DNA of 64,000 bases, taken from positions 992,001-1,056,000 of the forward strand of contig JADWQD010000004.1 of assembly GCA_016110215.1 (NCBI GenBank). Reading direction: 5' to 3'. The notes beneath the pieces are model-generated. The model was not told the DNA's origin and ran no database searches. It saw only the letters and a list, made by a program, of their open reading frames with translations. The translations under genes were made by a program, and so were the position numbers. Source of the stretch: Capronia americana (lineage: Eukaryota > Ascomycota > Eurotiomycetes > Chaetothyriales > Herpotrichiellaceae). Shown here piece by piece: positions 55,423 through 64,000 of the stretch; within the stretch, counting starts at the first letter, position 1, and each line of letters begins with the position of its first letter.

Positions 55423-58400
55423 TCATTTCTTCACACTTCCTCTCCTCTGAAAGAACTTCATGAACCCAGCCTGGTCCCTCTGCACAGAAGTATTGAACTT
55501 CTGGACTGGCTTCTCATTCATCCCCGGCGGCGGCGCCGAGTCTTTGAGGAACGCTGCAAGGTCTGCCGTACCGCCACCATTCGCGCCTCTTGGCTCGACC
55601 CGAGCTTTGCTCTGCGTGCGATTTCGGTCAACGTGTGCTGCGTGTGTTGGAGTTGTTGGTTTGTATTTGTCCAACTTCGATCCCGCTTGTGTGAGATGTG
55701 GAGAGGACGCTCGTGCTATGTTGACAGGCCGTGAAGCAGGTGTTGCTCCGTTGCCGTTGGCATTCCCATTGTTCTTGTTCGCAGAAGCGCCACCCGGTAA
55801 GAAATCCCTCAGTTTAGAGCCGCTAGCCGATCGTTTCACCATATTCGACGCATCTGGTTGCGTTGGACCAGGCAGTGCGGCGAGAATCGGCAGCGTGGCC
55901 ATTCCCGGAGGCGGCGCTGTATTCCTCAAAAAGTCAACGAGTGATTCTTCATCAGTCCTCCTCTTTGGTGGTGCCTCGAATTGCTCCACTTCATCCTCGT
56001 CATCGCTGTAATCAATCGCATATGGATCCCGCACTCGTGTCCGCGTTCTTCTCGGCATACCATCTGCCTCGGGGATGACCGGTTGTTTCGAAACAGCATT
56101 AACACTATTCATGGGCTTGCTAGCTGCGCGATTTGTCGAGTCAAGTAGGCCAGTCCGCGAATTCATTGAGGATGGCATCGATTTGGCCGTTATTGCACTT
56201 TCTGGAACGCTCGCCTCCGAATTACGTGGCTTAGTATCAAGCTCCGGAGGAGGTGCTAGCGCATTTAGATCGTCGGAATCCATTGTCGTTCGGAAAGGTG
56301 CCACATGGCGGTCGATGCGATGTTCTCCAGGTGCTCGTGGAGGGCCTTCTCTGATAAAGTCGATTAGGTCCGAACTATCGGTAGTTTTGGGCACTTTTGC
56401 GTCTCGTGCCTGATATTTCAAGCGATTGGCTGTCTTGGCTGTGTTCGGCCGACTGTCCTCACCAAGAGCCTTTTCTCTCAACGAAAAGTCCGCCTTTAGC
56501 CCTTGGGCGGTGGAGGGGCGGGGCCCAAGCGACTTGGGAAGCTGTGCCTCATTTTCAGGGCCCGTTGACCGCGCATAGTCGGCAAGATCTCGAGTGTTAT
56601 TGCGCACCATCCTAGCCTCACGTGGCTCGCCTACAGGATTCTTAGACCTGGAAGGTGAGGACAGAGGTGGCTGACTGGCCGGGGCCTTTGCTGTGACGGG
56701 TGTCGGAGGATTCGCTCGAAGACCGTTCAGCCCATCCTTTGTGGAACGAGAGGACTTCGGCCGCACTTCCTGTCCGGGGGGTGCGGTCTCTCTGAAGAAG
56801 TCTGCTAATTCCTGAGTTCGACTTCTGGCTTTGAGCTTGCCTCCCTGGGGAAAATTAGCCTCTTTGCGATGATCACGGAGAAATGAACTTACCACTGTAG
56901 CGGTTGCGGGCGTCAGCGTATAATGCAGTGTCTCGTCGCTGTCAATCAGAAGATCGAGACTCTTCTTTGCCCTGTCCAGATCTTCGCGCGGGCGTGCCTC
57001 GGCGTCTTCTGATCGAAGTCGGATGTGTTGTCGTCGAGTTGTTGCAGATCCAGAAGTTGAAGGCCTTCCCTGGTTCGCGCTTGCGCTTCTTGAACGGGCG
57101 TACGCGGAAGTTGCGAAGCGAGGGACTGGCTGGTCCACCACTTGTGGGTTTGACTGGGACGAGGTAAACTGGTGAGGGAAGCGAGGATTGGTCTGGTCTG
57201 TTTCCTTTTGCTCCAATGAGGATCTACGATTCGGAATCACGGCAGGCCATGCAGACGTTACAGGCCCGCCTGCGGTTGTGCTCGCTTTCGTCGCAGCAAC
57301 GGGCTCTTCGTGTCGAGCCATTCCTGGGCCGGAGGTGCGAGTCGAGTTAGAACTACTGTAGCCAGCACTTGTTTCAGGCGTCTGAAAGATCGTTGCATAC
57401 CCGACATTTGAAGATCTGGTACTTGGGGCAAACGCATCCTCATGTGCTCCGGGGTCATCGTTAGGTGTCTCATTGATGGTTGGTGGCTCATAGCCAGCAT
57501 TAGCTGCGTCGGCATGCTGGGGCACCTCGTCCTCAAGCTCAGCAACCCCAAATCCAGAATCCCTAGGATTTACTTGCTCGGCGTCCACGTCGGTCCCCTC
57601 CTCATCACTCGAGCCCAGTGCCGGATCTTCCACGTCGGGAGCAATCCCCTGGGTTTCTCTGTCTGCCGCATCGATGACAGCGGTGGGTGCTCGTAAGGGA
57701 ATATGCATTCGTTCGAAGTCATTTGCTGTGTTAATGGACGAGTGAGGTTCTACGGCAGACTCGGGTGACACTGGAAAGGCCGAGTCGGCTGGGTGATCCC
57801 TTCGGAATGCCTTAGCCGCTTCCACGCTGAGGGCACCGGCAATTGTAGCAACAGTAGCACCGATTGCAGTTGAGCGCGGACCGGATGAGCCCTCACCGTT
57901 ATGCTGCTGAGAATCTCCATGGGGCAAGCGTGGTTCACTTGTGCTTGCAGCACCGGTAGGAGCGGAGACTTTTCGTTGAGGCTCTAACTGTGTGCTCGAC
58001 GAAAGCACCGGAGATGTTGGTACTGACCGCGATCTTCTTCTGCTCACCTGCGGTCTTTCAGTGCTGTCATTCGCGGTTTGAGAATTTGGATATTGGCCAG
58101 GCATGATCAGCATACTTGTGGATTTCCGGTTTCCAATTGCAGGGCGCAGAGTGGTGCCCTCCGTTTTAGCAGTAGGTCCAAATTCGGGCGCCTCAATCTC
58201 TTCAACATCGTTGTTAGTGACTGGGAGCGGAATGTTGGCCGGAGTGACAGATCGGCTCTCTTCCTTAATTGGTGGGATTGCTGGTGCAGAGGGAAATCTC
58301 CATTCCTGGGTGGGCGATTCGGGGCTTATGGGCGACATGATGTTGGGCGTGGTAGGGCGGGAATGTGTATTGCCACCAGTACGAACGTTGCCCTTCCACG

Positions 58401-59175
58401 ACCGCCAAAGCCGGATCAGAGGTCCTTCTTTGCCAATGCCCGACATGTCTATCTCTTCCAAGTAAATGGTTACCTCTGCTCGCCCAATCGGCGCTGTCCG
58501 AGCTGCATCGTTCAGATACGCATGTCGCTTCCGCGCGTGCTGAGCCGCTATGCACACGGCTTGCTCGGCAATGAACTCCAGTACCGTGGTAAGGAAGATG
58601 GCAGTTGGTGGTAAGATCCGATCAACAACTTTGTTCGCCTCCCTCAACTGATTTAGATGTTCCCTCACGTCGTCACCTTCGAGGTAGTCCTCTTCATCTT
58701 CTTCTTCCATATCCCCAAGCTTAGCATAAACCATACATCGTAGTCTAGTGAGTTTCCAGGCGAGATCGACATCGAACTCAGCTTTGGGATCAAGGACTGG
58801 TGGGGTGTTTTGGATCTCTTCTAGCTCATCCTCTTCCAAGTAGTCCTGCAGTTCGTCATCTCCGGCCTTTATTGCAGCGCGTCCCAACCTCTGTTTCAAC
58901 ACTAGCGGGATCGCAGCTCGGATTGCGGTCAAGGTGATCGACTGCGATTTCGACAAAATATCGTAGAGTATTTGGTCGAGAAACCCATTGAGCAATTGCA
59001 ATGCGCCGTTCGAGATCTTTACCACCTGCTCAATCTCTGCGTAGACTAGGTTCTCGGCTTCGGCTATTGAGACGTAGGAAGGCGGTGCAGCTACTTGGGG
59101 GAGCGTGGCTCTAGTCGATCTTGCGGACATGGAAAGGACGTCGGTTCCCGAACTCACGCTTCGCAGTTGCGCCAT
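55423..59175 (-). CDS. Large disordered protein with an N-terminal histone-fold-like domain
   Basis: 1,250 codons from the first in-frame ATG (59175, MAQLRSVSSGTDVLS), or about 1,234 residues if the in-frame 48-bp intron 56845-56892 (GTAAGT, CTAAT branch point, CCCCAG) is removed. The N-terminal 75-residue helical block (YAEIEQVVKISNGALQLLN, GFLDQILYDILSKSQSITLT, AAIPLVLKQRL) resembles a histone fold of the kind listed for a fungal family of unknown function, followed by an acidic stretch (EEEDEEDYLEGDD) and another helical segment (FIAEQAVCIAAQHARKRHA). The remaining about 900 residues are Ser/Pro/Arg-rich and disordered, with a spaced motif LxxFxRxxxPP (five copies) in the C-terminal third. 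Function unknown. The open frame extends upstream of 59175 without an ATG. Confidence 0.8.
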   Translation of the reverse strand: MAQLRSVSSGTDVLSMSARSTRATLPQVAAPPSYVSIAEAENLVYAEIEQVVKISNGALQLLNGFLDQILYDILSKSQSITLTAIRAAIPLVLKQRLGRAAIKAGDDELQDYLEEDELEEIQNTPPVLDPKAEFDVDLAWKLTRLRCMVYAKLGDMEEEDEEDYLEGDDVREHLNQLREANKVVDRILPPTAIFLTTVLEFIAEQAVCIAAQHARKRHAYLNDAARTAPIGRAEVTIYLEEIDMSGIGKEGPLIRLWRSWKGNVRTGGNTHSRPTTPNIMSPISPESPTQEWRFPSAPAIPPIKEESRSVTPANIPLPVTNNDVEEIEAPEFGPTAKTEGTTLRPAIGNRKSTSMLIMPGQYPNSQTANDSTERPQVSRRRSRSVPTSPVLSSSTQLEPQRKVSAPTGAASTSEPRLPHGDSQQHNGEGSSGPRSTAIGATVATIAGALSVEAAKAFRRDHPADSAFPVSPESAVEPHSSINTANDFERMHIPLRAPTAVIDAADRETQGIAPDVEDPALGSSDEEGTDVDAEQVNPRDSGFGVAELEDEVPQHADAANAGYEPPTINETPNDDPGAHEDAFAPSTRSSNVGYATIFQTPETSAGYSSSNSTRTSGPGMARHEEPVAATKASTTAGGPVTSAWPAVIPNRRSSLEQKETDQTNPRFPHQFTSSQSNPQVVDQPVPRFATSAYARSRSASANQGRPSTSGSATTRRQHIRLRSEDAEARPREDLDRAKKSLDLLIDSDETLHYTLTPATATVVSSFLRDHRKEANFPQGGKLKARSRTQELADFFRETAPPGQEVRPKSSRSTKDGLNGLRANPPTPVTAKAPASQPPLSSPSRSKNPVGEPREARMVRNNTRDLADYARSTGPENEAQLPKSLGPRPSTAQGLKADFSLREKALGEDSRPNTAKTANRLKYQARDAKVPKTTDSSDLIDFIREGPPRAPGEHRIDRHVAPFRTTMDSDDLNALAPPPELDTKPRNSEASVPESAITAKSMPSSMNSRTGLLDSTNRAASKPMNSVNAVSKQPVIPEADGMPRRTRTRVRDPYAIDYSDDEDEVEQFEAPPKRRTDEESLVDFLRNTAPPPGMATLPILAALPGPTQPDASNMVKRSASGSKLRDFLPGGASANKNNGNANGNGATPASRPVNIARASSPHLTQAGSKLDKYKPTTPTHAAHVDRNRTQSKARVEPRGANGGGTADLAAFLKDSAPPPGMNEKPVQKFNTSVQRDQAGFMKFFQRRGSVKK

Positions 59176-60749
59176 CTTGTCGAGGTCTGATGAGGCGGGG
59201 AGGATGAAGGTGCTGAACGAAGATGGCAAAGCGGGTGGCACCAGCGGTCGAGCAATCAGTGCGCCATGAGGCTGTCTCGACGTCCGGCTGAGGTTGAAGT
59301 GAGTGGCACTACTGATATCGCGGGCGCAAAAGCTGGAGCGTGATACCGACCAAAGCTACTTGCGACGGCGGTGTGAGCCTCTTCGATGGACCAAGTTTCG
59401 AGGTCAGCTTAGGGCTACTTCTTGCGACTTTGAAGCAGCGGTGGTAGTTCGAGGCACTGAGGTGACGATCAATCGGCTCCGCTCCACAGTCGGAAAATTG
59501 GAGAAAGTCTAAGGCGGACAGGATCAATGCGTTCCTCACACCAGCCGCAGGTGCGTCTGTGCCCTCAACGGTATTTCTATATCAAAGTGACAATGTGATT
59601 GAAGATCGCAAGTGGGAGAGGTCAGGCGTAGCTGAGATGTCAAATAATGATGGTGACGGGTGAACCGAGTGAAGCTGGGCATTTCGGGGCTGGGTGTTTC
59701 AACTGGGTGCTCCCTCCTACTCCTATTTCAACACCCATCGCGACTTAGATATGCCCAATTGCGGATCACTGTCCCTGAACTATGGGTGTGCTATGCTCAG
59801 TAGCGGCATTTTGATTAGGACAAGCCGTCCCTAATGCACAGGTTTGCAGGTGCTCCAGTCGGACTGCGGGTATGCAGGAAGACCGTCTCTGCTATTGGCC
59901 TCTGTCACTGGCGGCGACTTGCATCCATGCTTAACTAACTACCAGCCTCCAAACGTCTGGAGTGCAAGCAACCTAACCCGATTCACCACCACCTCTTACG
60001 CACAAGGCGCGCCCCTAGACGATGCATCCTTGATTGTATTCAGACGACACTCTGACATCGTGTTTTCCAAGGCAGCTTGATGGGGTATCCTGCAATCTAT
60101 ATCAACAGCCTCCGATATCTGCAGCGTCGCCGCCACCATGGCCTCTAGACTTCTACGCACCTCCTTACTGTGCAGAGGCTTCCGGTTAGACAGTCGGCCA
60201 GATGGGTAATTCGTTTAGCCCCACCAAAGGAACGTGGCTTTGGTAGCTCCTCATAGCTGCATATCAGTCTCCAGGCGAAAGTAACGCTCACTGCCGGTGG
60301 GGATCTCCTTTAGATGATAATGAGTAGAATGGGCGGGCCATGCCCGTAGCCGAGCAGGTTTTTCTAGGGCAGGTACAGTACTCCGTATGCTCGAGCGCTT
60401 TCCCTGGGGTATGACTCCTTGGCCGTCGTGTCCGCGAGTCGATACATACCCTGATGCTCTAGGGGGAGCGATATTGGTGAGGTCACTAGCATCACGGTCA
60501 AGATGTGGTTGCGCAAGTTGCGACATATGCAGCCAGGTGGTGATACAGCGTCCTTCTGACAACCGCCGGTCTGGTGACCACTCTCGTTGGCGACACTTTG
60601 TGCCACTGACAGCTCACACATTCGAAGGTGCGCAGCATCATCGGGGAATACATACAGACTGACAGATCATTGCCATAGTCGAGTCGCCGATCGAGTGCAC
60701 TGCGGTGAGTCCATCCTTCCGTGCGATCCTCAGTGCTCAGCAAGTGATT
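59176..60749. other. Intergenic region
   Basis: About 1.6 kb between the large protein's start and the end of SPC34. Several overlapping frames near 60251-60743 have no recognisable domain. Confidence 0.45.
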
Positions 60750-61520
60750 TCATTTCAGAAGTCCACCAAGGTCTCTTTCCATACCTGAGACGCGATCTTC
60801 CAAAGCTTTCTTCCTCACTTCTAATTCTCGGATCTCGTCCTCTTCAAGCTGGAAATCGTCTTCAGTAAACGCCACATGCTTATCATCGTTAACGAAATCT
60901 TGGTCCATGTCATTCTCGTCTCCTGCGTCGTCCGGGTTCAACGTGGAATTCTTGCGATCCAGGAGTGATTGTTGCTTGAGGACCTTCTTTTCAAGCCCGG
61001 CAATAGAAGCAGCCACTTCTCTATGGCGATTGCGCAGTGCGCGACACTTGTCCGAGGCTCCTGCAACGCTGTAAACCTCACAAAGCTTCTCTGCGCCACG
61101 GAGAAGGACTTCGACGTTCACGACGCCATGAGGTCGGGTATTAGTTGATTGTCTTATTTCCCGCAGCATATCATTTCCTAGTACCCTCGTCACTGCTGAC
61201 TGTTTCAGCGGATGCGAGGGAGCGAAACCACTCTTGCGGCCATTCGAACCAGCGTCTGGGTTGTTCGGTTGCTGACGACCTCTAGTGACCGGGTTGTAAT
61301 CAAACGAATAGAGTGCGCGCTCATAAGGTTCGGTGTCGCGAATCAAGGCGGTGATTTCAGGATTGTTTAACAGGGCGTTGGTGAATCTTTTCGGCGGAGG
61401 GAAACTAGGAAGTTGTCAATGTATGCTTGGGAGCACCCAAACCTTTAGGACCTACTCCAACTCAGCTATGGCCTTCGCCGATGCAGAGATCTGCTCCAGA
61501 TGACTTGCAAGGAGAGTCAT
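60750..61520 (-). CDS. SPC34: DASH complex subunit SPC34
   Basis: Exons (minus) 61456-61520 and 60750-61404 give 239 residues. The N-terminus MTLLASHLEQISASAKAIAE joins across the intron to FPPPKRFTNALLNNPEITAL and IRDTEPYERALYSF, the conserved SPC34 opening. A disordered middle is followed by a C-terminal coiled coil (REVAASIAGLEKKVLKQQSL, EEDEIRELEVRKKALEDRVS). DASH/Dam1 is the ten-protein ring that couples kinetochores to microtubule plus ends in fungi. The call rests on the N-terminal block plus the coiled-coil layout. Confidence 0.88.
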
Positions 61521-62140
61521 GTCGGCAGAGAGGTGCGAGCACGTGTCCTGGTCGCAACTCTCTCATCTGCAACTGACTTCAACCGAGCGCGCTCAATAGT
61601 GCATGGTCCCTAGTCATGCCGAATGCAAGCTTCTTCATCTGAGTACTTCCGTACGCACATTGATACGTTCGACATTTACTCCGTAGACGAAGTGATGGTT
61701 TGTTGATGATTAGTTGGCCGAGTGGAGTCAGTGACGGGAACGCGTCTTTGTGCTTGTGCCTGGCCGGGCCTTGCAGTTGCGGCTGCGCTACGCTACGGAA
61801 TCTACGACCGACCCAAGGAGAAAGTGACTGCATCTCCAGCTGCATTTCCATCTCCATCTCTATCCAAATTACAACTGCTTCGACCCTTGCTACTCCATCA
61901 CATACAACTGGCCCCGTCGTCCCTTCCCATATTTGTACGTGGACCGTGAAGGGCGACCAGCGTCTCCGAGAAACGCCCCTTCGAGCCAAGGCACGTCTAA
62001 TAGCTCAACGAGATACAACCACGTCGATAAAAGGTCACCTATCGATTCCGAGCATTGAAAACGAGTTCATATCTGCGCATTCTCGCTCTACGTCGAGATC
62101 ATCTTCCCTCCCGCGCCATTAATCCAGCTCCGCCGAAGCC
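61521..62140. other. Divergent promoter of SPC34 and RPN3
   Basis: 620 bp between opposite start codons. No further gene seen. Confidence 0.5.
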
Positions 62141-63990
62141 ATGAGTGGCGATAAGCAACATCTCAACGGTTCGGGTCCGACTCGAAATGGTGTCAACGGC
62201 GCGGACGACGTCGAAATGAAAGATGGCTCCCAAAATGCAAAGAAGGGCACCAAAGGGTCGAAGGATAAGGAAGGAGACAGCGATATGACCGTTGTTGTTC
62301 CGCCCTCGAAAGGCTCAAACACTCCGAGCGCTCCTTCAAAAGCGACTGAGGCTGATCTGACAAATGGGGATGTTGATGGCGACGGCGAGAAAGTGGCCGA
62401 AGAACCAGTCGATCCTCAAGAAAAGGCCATTGAAGGTAAAGCGACGTGCTTCCAGGATTCTGTGTCGGAGCCGCTTTACTGACTTGCTCCCAGAAATAAA
62501 AGCAAATCTGCCGTTACTGGAACGTGCCGTCAGTCAATTTGATCCTCGATTCAGCTTGAGAGTCCTCCGATCCATACCCTCCAATCGTAAGCATCTGACC
62601 GCCTACGTTCTGGCCACCGTCGTCACCGATACATATTCCAGCCCTACCGCAACCGCCATCTCGCTCCTCAGCGCCGTCAAAGACGACCCGACCTTTCCCT
62701 CTCAGAAAGCAGAGGAGTGGCATAGCAAGAAAGATGCGTCGCACCAGAAGACCTCGCAGAAAGAAATACTACCAGAAATCGATGTCTACCTCTCCATCTT
62801 AGTCCAAGTGCATCTCTACGATAAGAAGTCAATCAACGCCGGCGCGCAATTCTCAAGCGCCCTGGTCGAGCATCTGCGCACCTTGAATCGCCGGACACTG
62901 GACTCTCTGTCTGCACGGGTGTACTTCTACTATGCTCTTTTCCACGAAGAAATTGCGCCGCAGCCTCCTTCACCTGCCGCCGCAGTCATTTCCATTCGGA
63001 AAACCTTGCTCGATGCGCTGAGGACTGCAACGCTACGGAAAGATCAAGATATACAAGCATCAGTGACGACGCTACTTCTGCGGAACTATCTCTCTACCTC
63101 CCACATCACTCAAGCCGACCTGCTGATATCACACACCAAATTCCCGGATACTGCTGCCAACAACCAGGTCGCCCGTTATTTGTACTACCTCGGTCGCATT
63201 CGAGCGATCCAGCTGCAGTATACGGAAGCCCACGAACACCTGATCGGTGCAACACGGAAGTCGCCAACAGCATACAAGGCCAGCGGATTCTACCAAGCTT
63301 CGACCAAATTGCTCATTGTAGTCGAGCTTCTGATGGGAGACATTCCTGACCGCGCAATCTTTCGCCAGCCGAGCCTCGAAAAAGCGCTGCAACCATATCT
63401 TCAGCTCGTTCAGGCCGTCAGCTCGGGGGATGTGATTGGTTTCCAGAACTTGGTTCTGCGATACAGCGCAACCTTCAGAAAGGATGACACCTACACTCTC
63501 ATTCTGAGACTGCGGCAGAATGTCATCCGGACGGGTATCCGAATGATGTCTCTTTCATATGCAAGAATCTCTCTGCGAGACATGTGTCTTCGATTGGGCT
63601 TGGACAGTGAAGAGTCTGCAGAGTACATTGTCGCAAAGGCTATTCGCGATGGAGTCATCGAAGCAAGTCTTGACCATGAGCGTGGGTACATGAAGAGCAA
63701 GGAGACCGGCGACGTCTACGCCACCGGAGAACCCGGCGACGCTTTTCACGATCGGATTCAAGCTTGCCTAGCTCTTCACGACGAGAGCGTCAAGGTACGT
63801 AGATCCTGCCATTTATCCCATTACAGTGCTGATCTTGTCACAGGCGATGCGTTTCCCCATGAACCAGCACAGACTAGAGCTCAAGAATGCTCAAGAGGCT
63901 CGGGAGCGCGAACGTGAGCTAGCGAAGGAGATTGTGGAAGGAGAGATGGACGAAGACGACGCGCCTGGCGGTGATTTCGACGGGATCTGA
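62141..63990 (+). CDS. RPN3: 26S proteasome regulatory subunit RPN3 (PSMD3)
   Basis: Exons 62141-62435, 62494-63794 and 63844-63990 give 580 residues. After a polar acidic leader (about 98 residues) the helical-repeat region begins at EIKANLPLLERAVSQFDPRF. Conserved blocks: RARVYFYYALFHEE-like (SARVYFYYALFHEE), RNYLSTSHITQADLLISHT, ARYLYYLGRIRAIQLQYTEA, then the PCI domain (YTLILRLRQNVIRTGIRMMS, SYARISLRDMCLRLGLDSEE, GVIEASLDHERGYM). The C-terminus is charged and ends in the acidic tail that helps lid assembly. RPN3 is a stoichiometric subunit of the lid of the 19S particle. The stop codon is ten bases from the window end. Confidence 0.95.
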
Positions 63991-64000
63991 TTGAGAACAA

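Noticed and set aside
1..64000. CRISPR array, bacterial operons or viral genome
   Set aside because: Introns, gene content and spacing are fungal; no regularly spaced repeats of CRISPR type.

Overview
The window is nuclear DNA of a filamentous ascomycete (Pezizomycotina). The evidence is short GT-AG introns (mostly 44-150 bp) with CTRAC-like branch points, compact genes on both strands, and a typical fungal gene set (CCT7, RPN3, SPC34, ERV25, AIM24, metacaspase, LsdA/Rds1-like, BTB and HET proteins). The style suggests Eurotiomycetes or a close relative, but I cannot fix the genus. I found no tRNA, rRNA, CRISPR or intact transposon. All splice sites were read by eye, mainly by matching remembered family patterns, with no alignment.

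Layout. 1-24 kb is mostly ordinary: a 5'-truncated FAD oxidoreductase, an MFS drug/polyamine-type transporter, an F-box/LRR protein, a metacaspase, chaperonin subunit CCT7, a second MFS transporter, a secreted ferritin-like LsdA/Rds1 protein and mitochondrial AIM24, then 2.7 kb with no recognisable gene.

24.5-44.5 kb is the striking part: a contiguous nucleobase-metabolism cluster. In order it holds URC1 (GTP cyclohydrolase II-like), URC4 (DUF1688), a short uracil phosphoribosyltransferase (UPRT), a methylmalonate/malonate-semialdehyde dehydrogenase, a PRPP synthetase, a second FUR1-type UPRT, an NCS1 permease, a YiiM-like MOSC protein fused to a phthalate-dioxygenase-reductase module, a 2-oxoglutarate/Fe(II) oxygenase, and a broken FAD oxidoreductase. 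URC1, URC4 and UPRT are the core of the fungal reductant-independent uracil catabolic (URC) route. The neighbours plausibly supply uptake (permease), PRPP (synthetase), removal of the C3 semialdehyde (dehydrogenase) and oxidation or reduction of modified bases. Several intergenic regions are rich in HGATAR motifs, as expected for AreA/Nit2 nitrogen control. Two members (PRPP synthetase, permease) carry single-base frame problems and one (FAD oxidoreductase) is clearly a pseudogene, so the cluster may be decaying in this strain, or the assembly has small errors.

44.5-54 kb is an accessory region: a frameshifted HET-domain remnant, a truncated gene of the family often labelled geranylgeranyl pyrophosphate synthetase, three BTB/POZ genes with the same intron phase, an RBR ubiquitin ligase, and short tandem repeats. 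54-64 kb returns to conserved genes: ERV25, a very large disordered protein with an apparent histone-fold N-terminus, DASH subunit SPC34, and proteasome subunit RPN3, which ends ten bases before the window edge.
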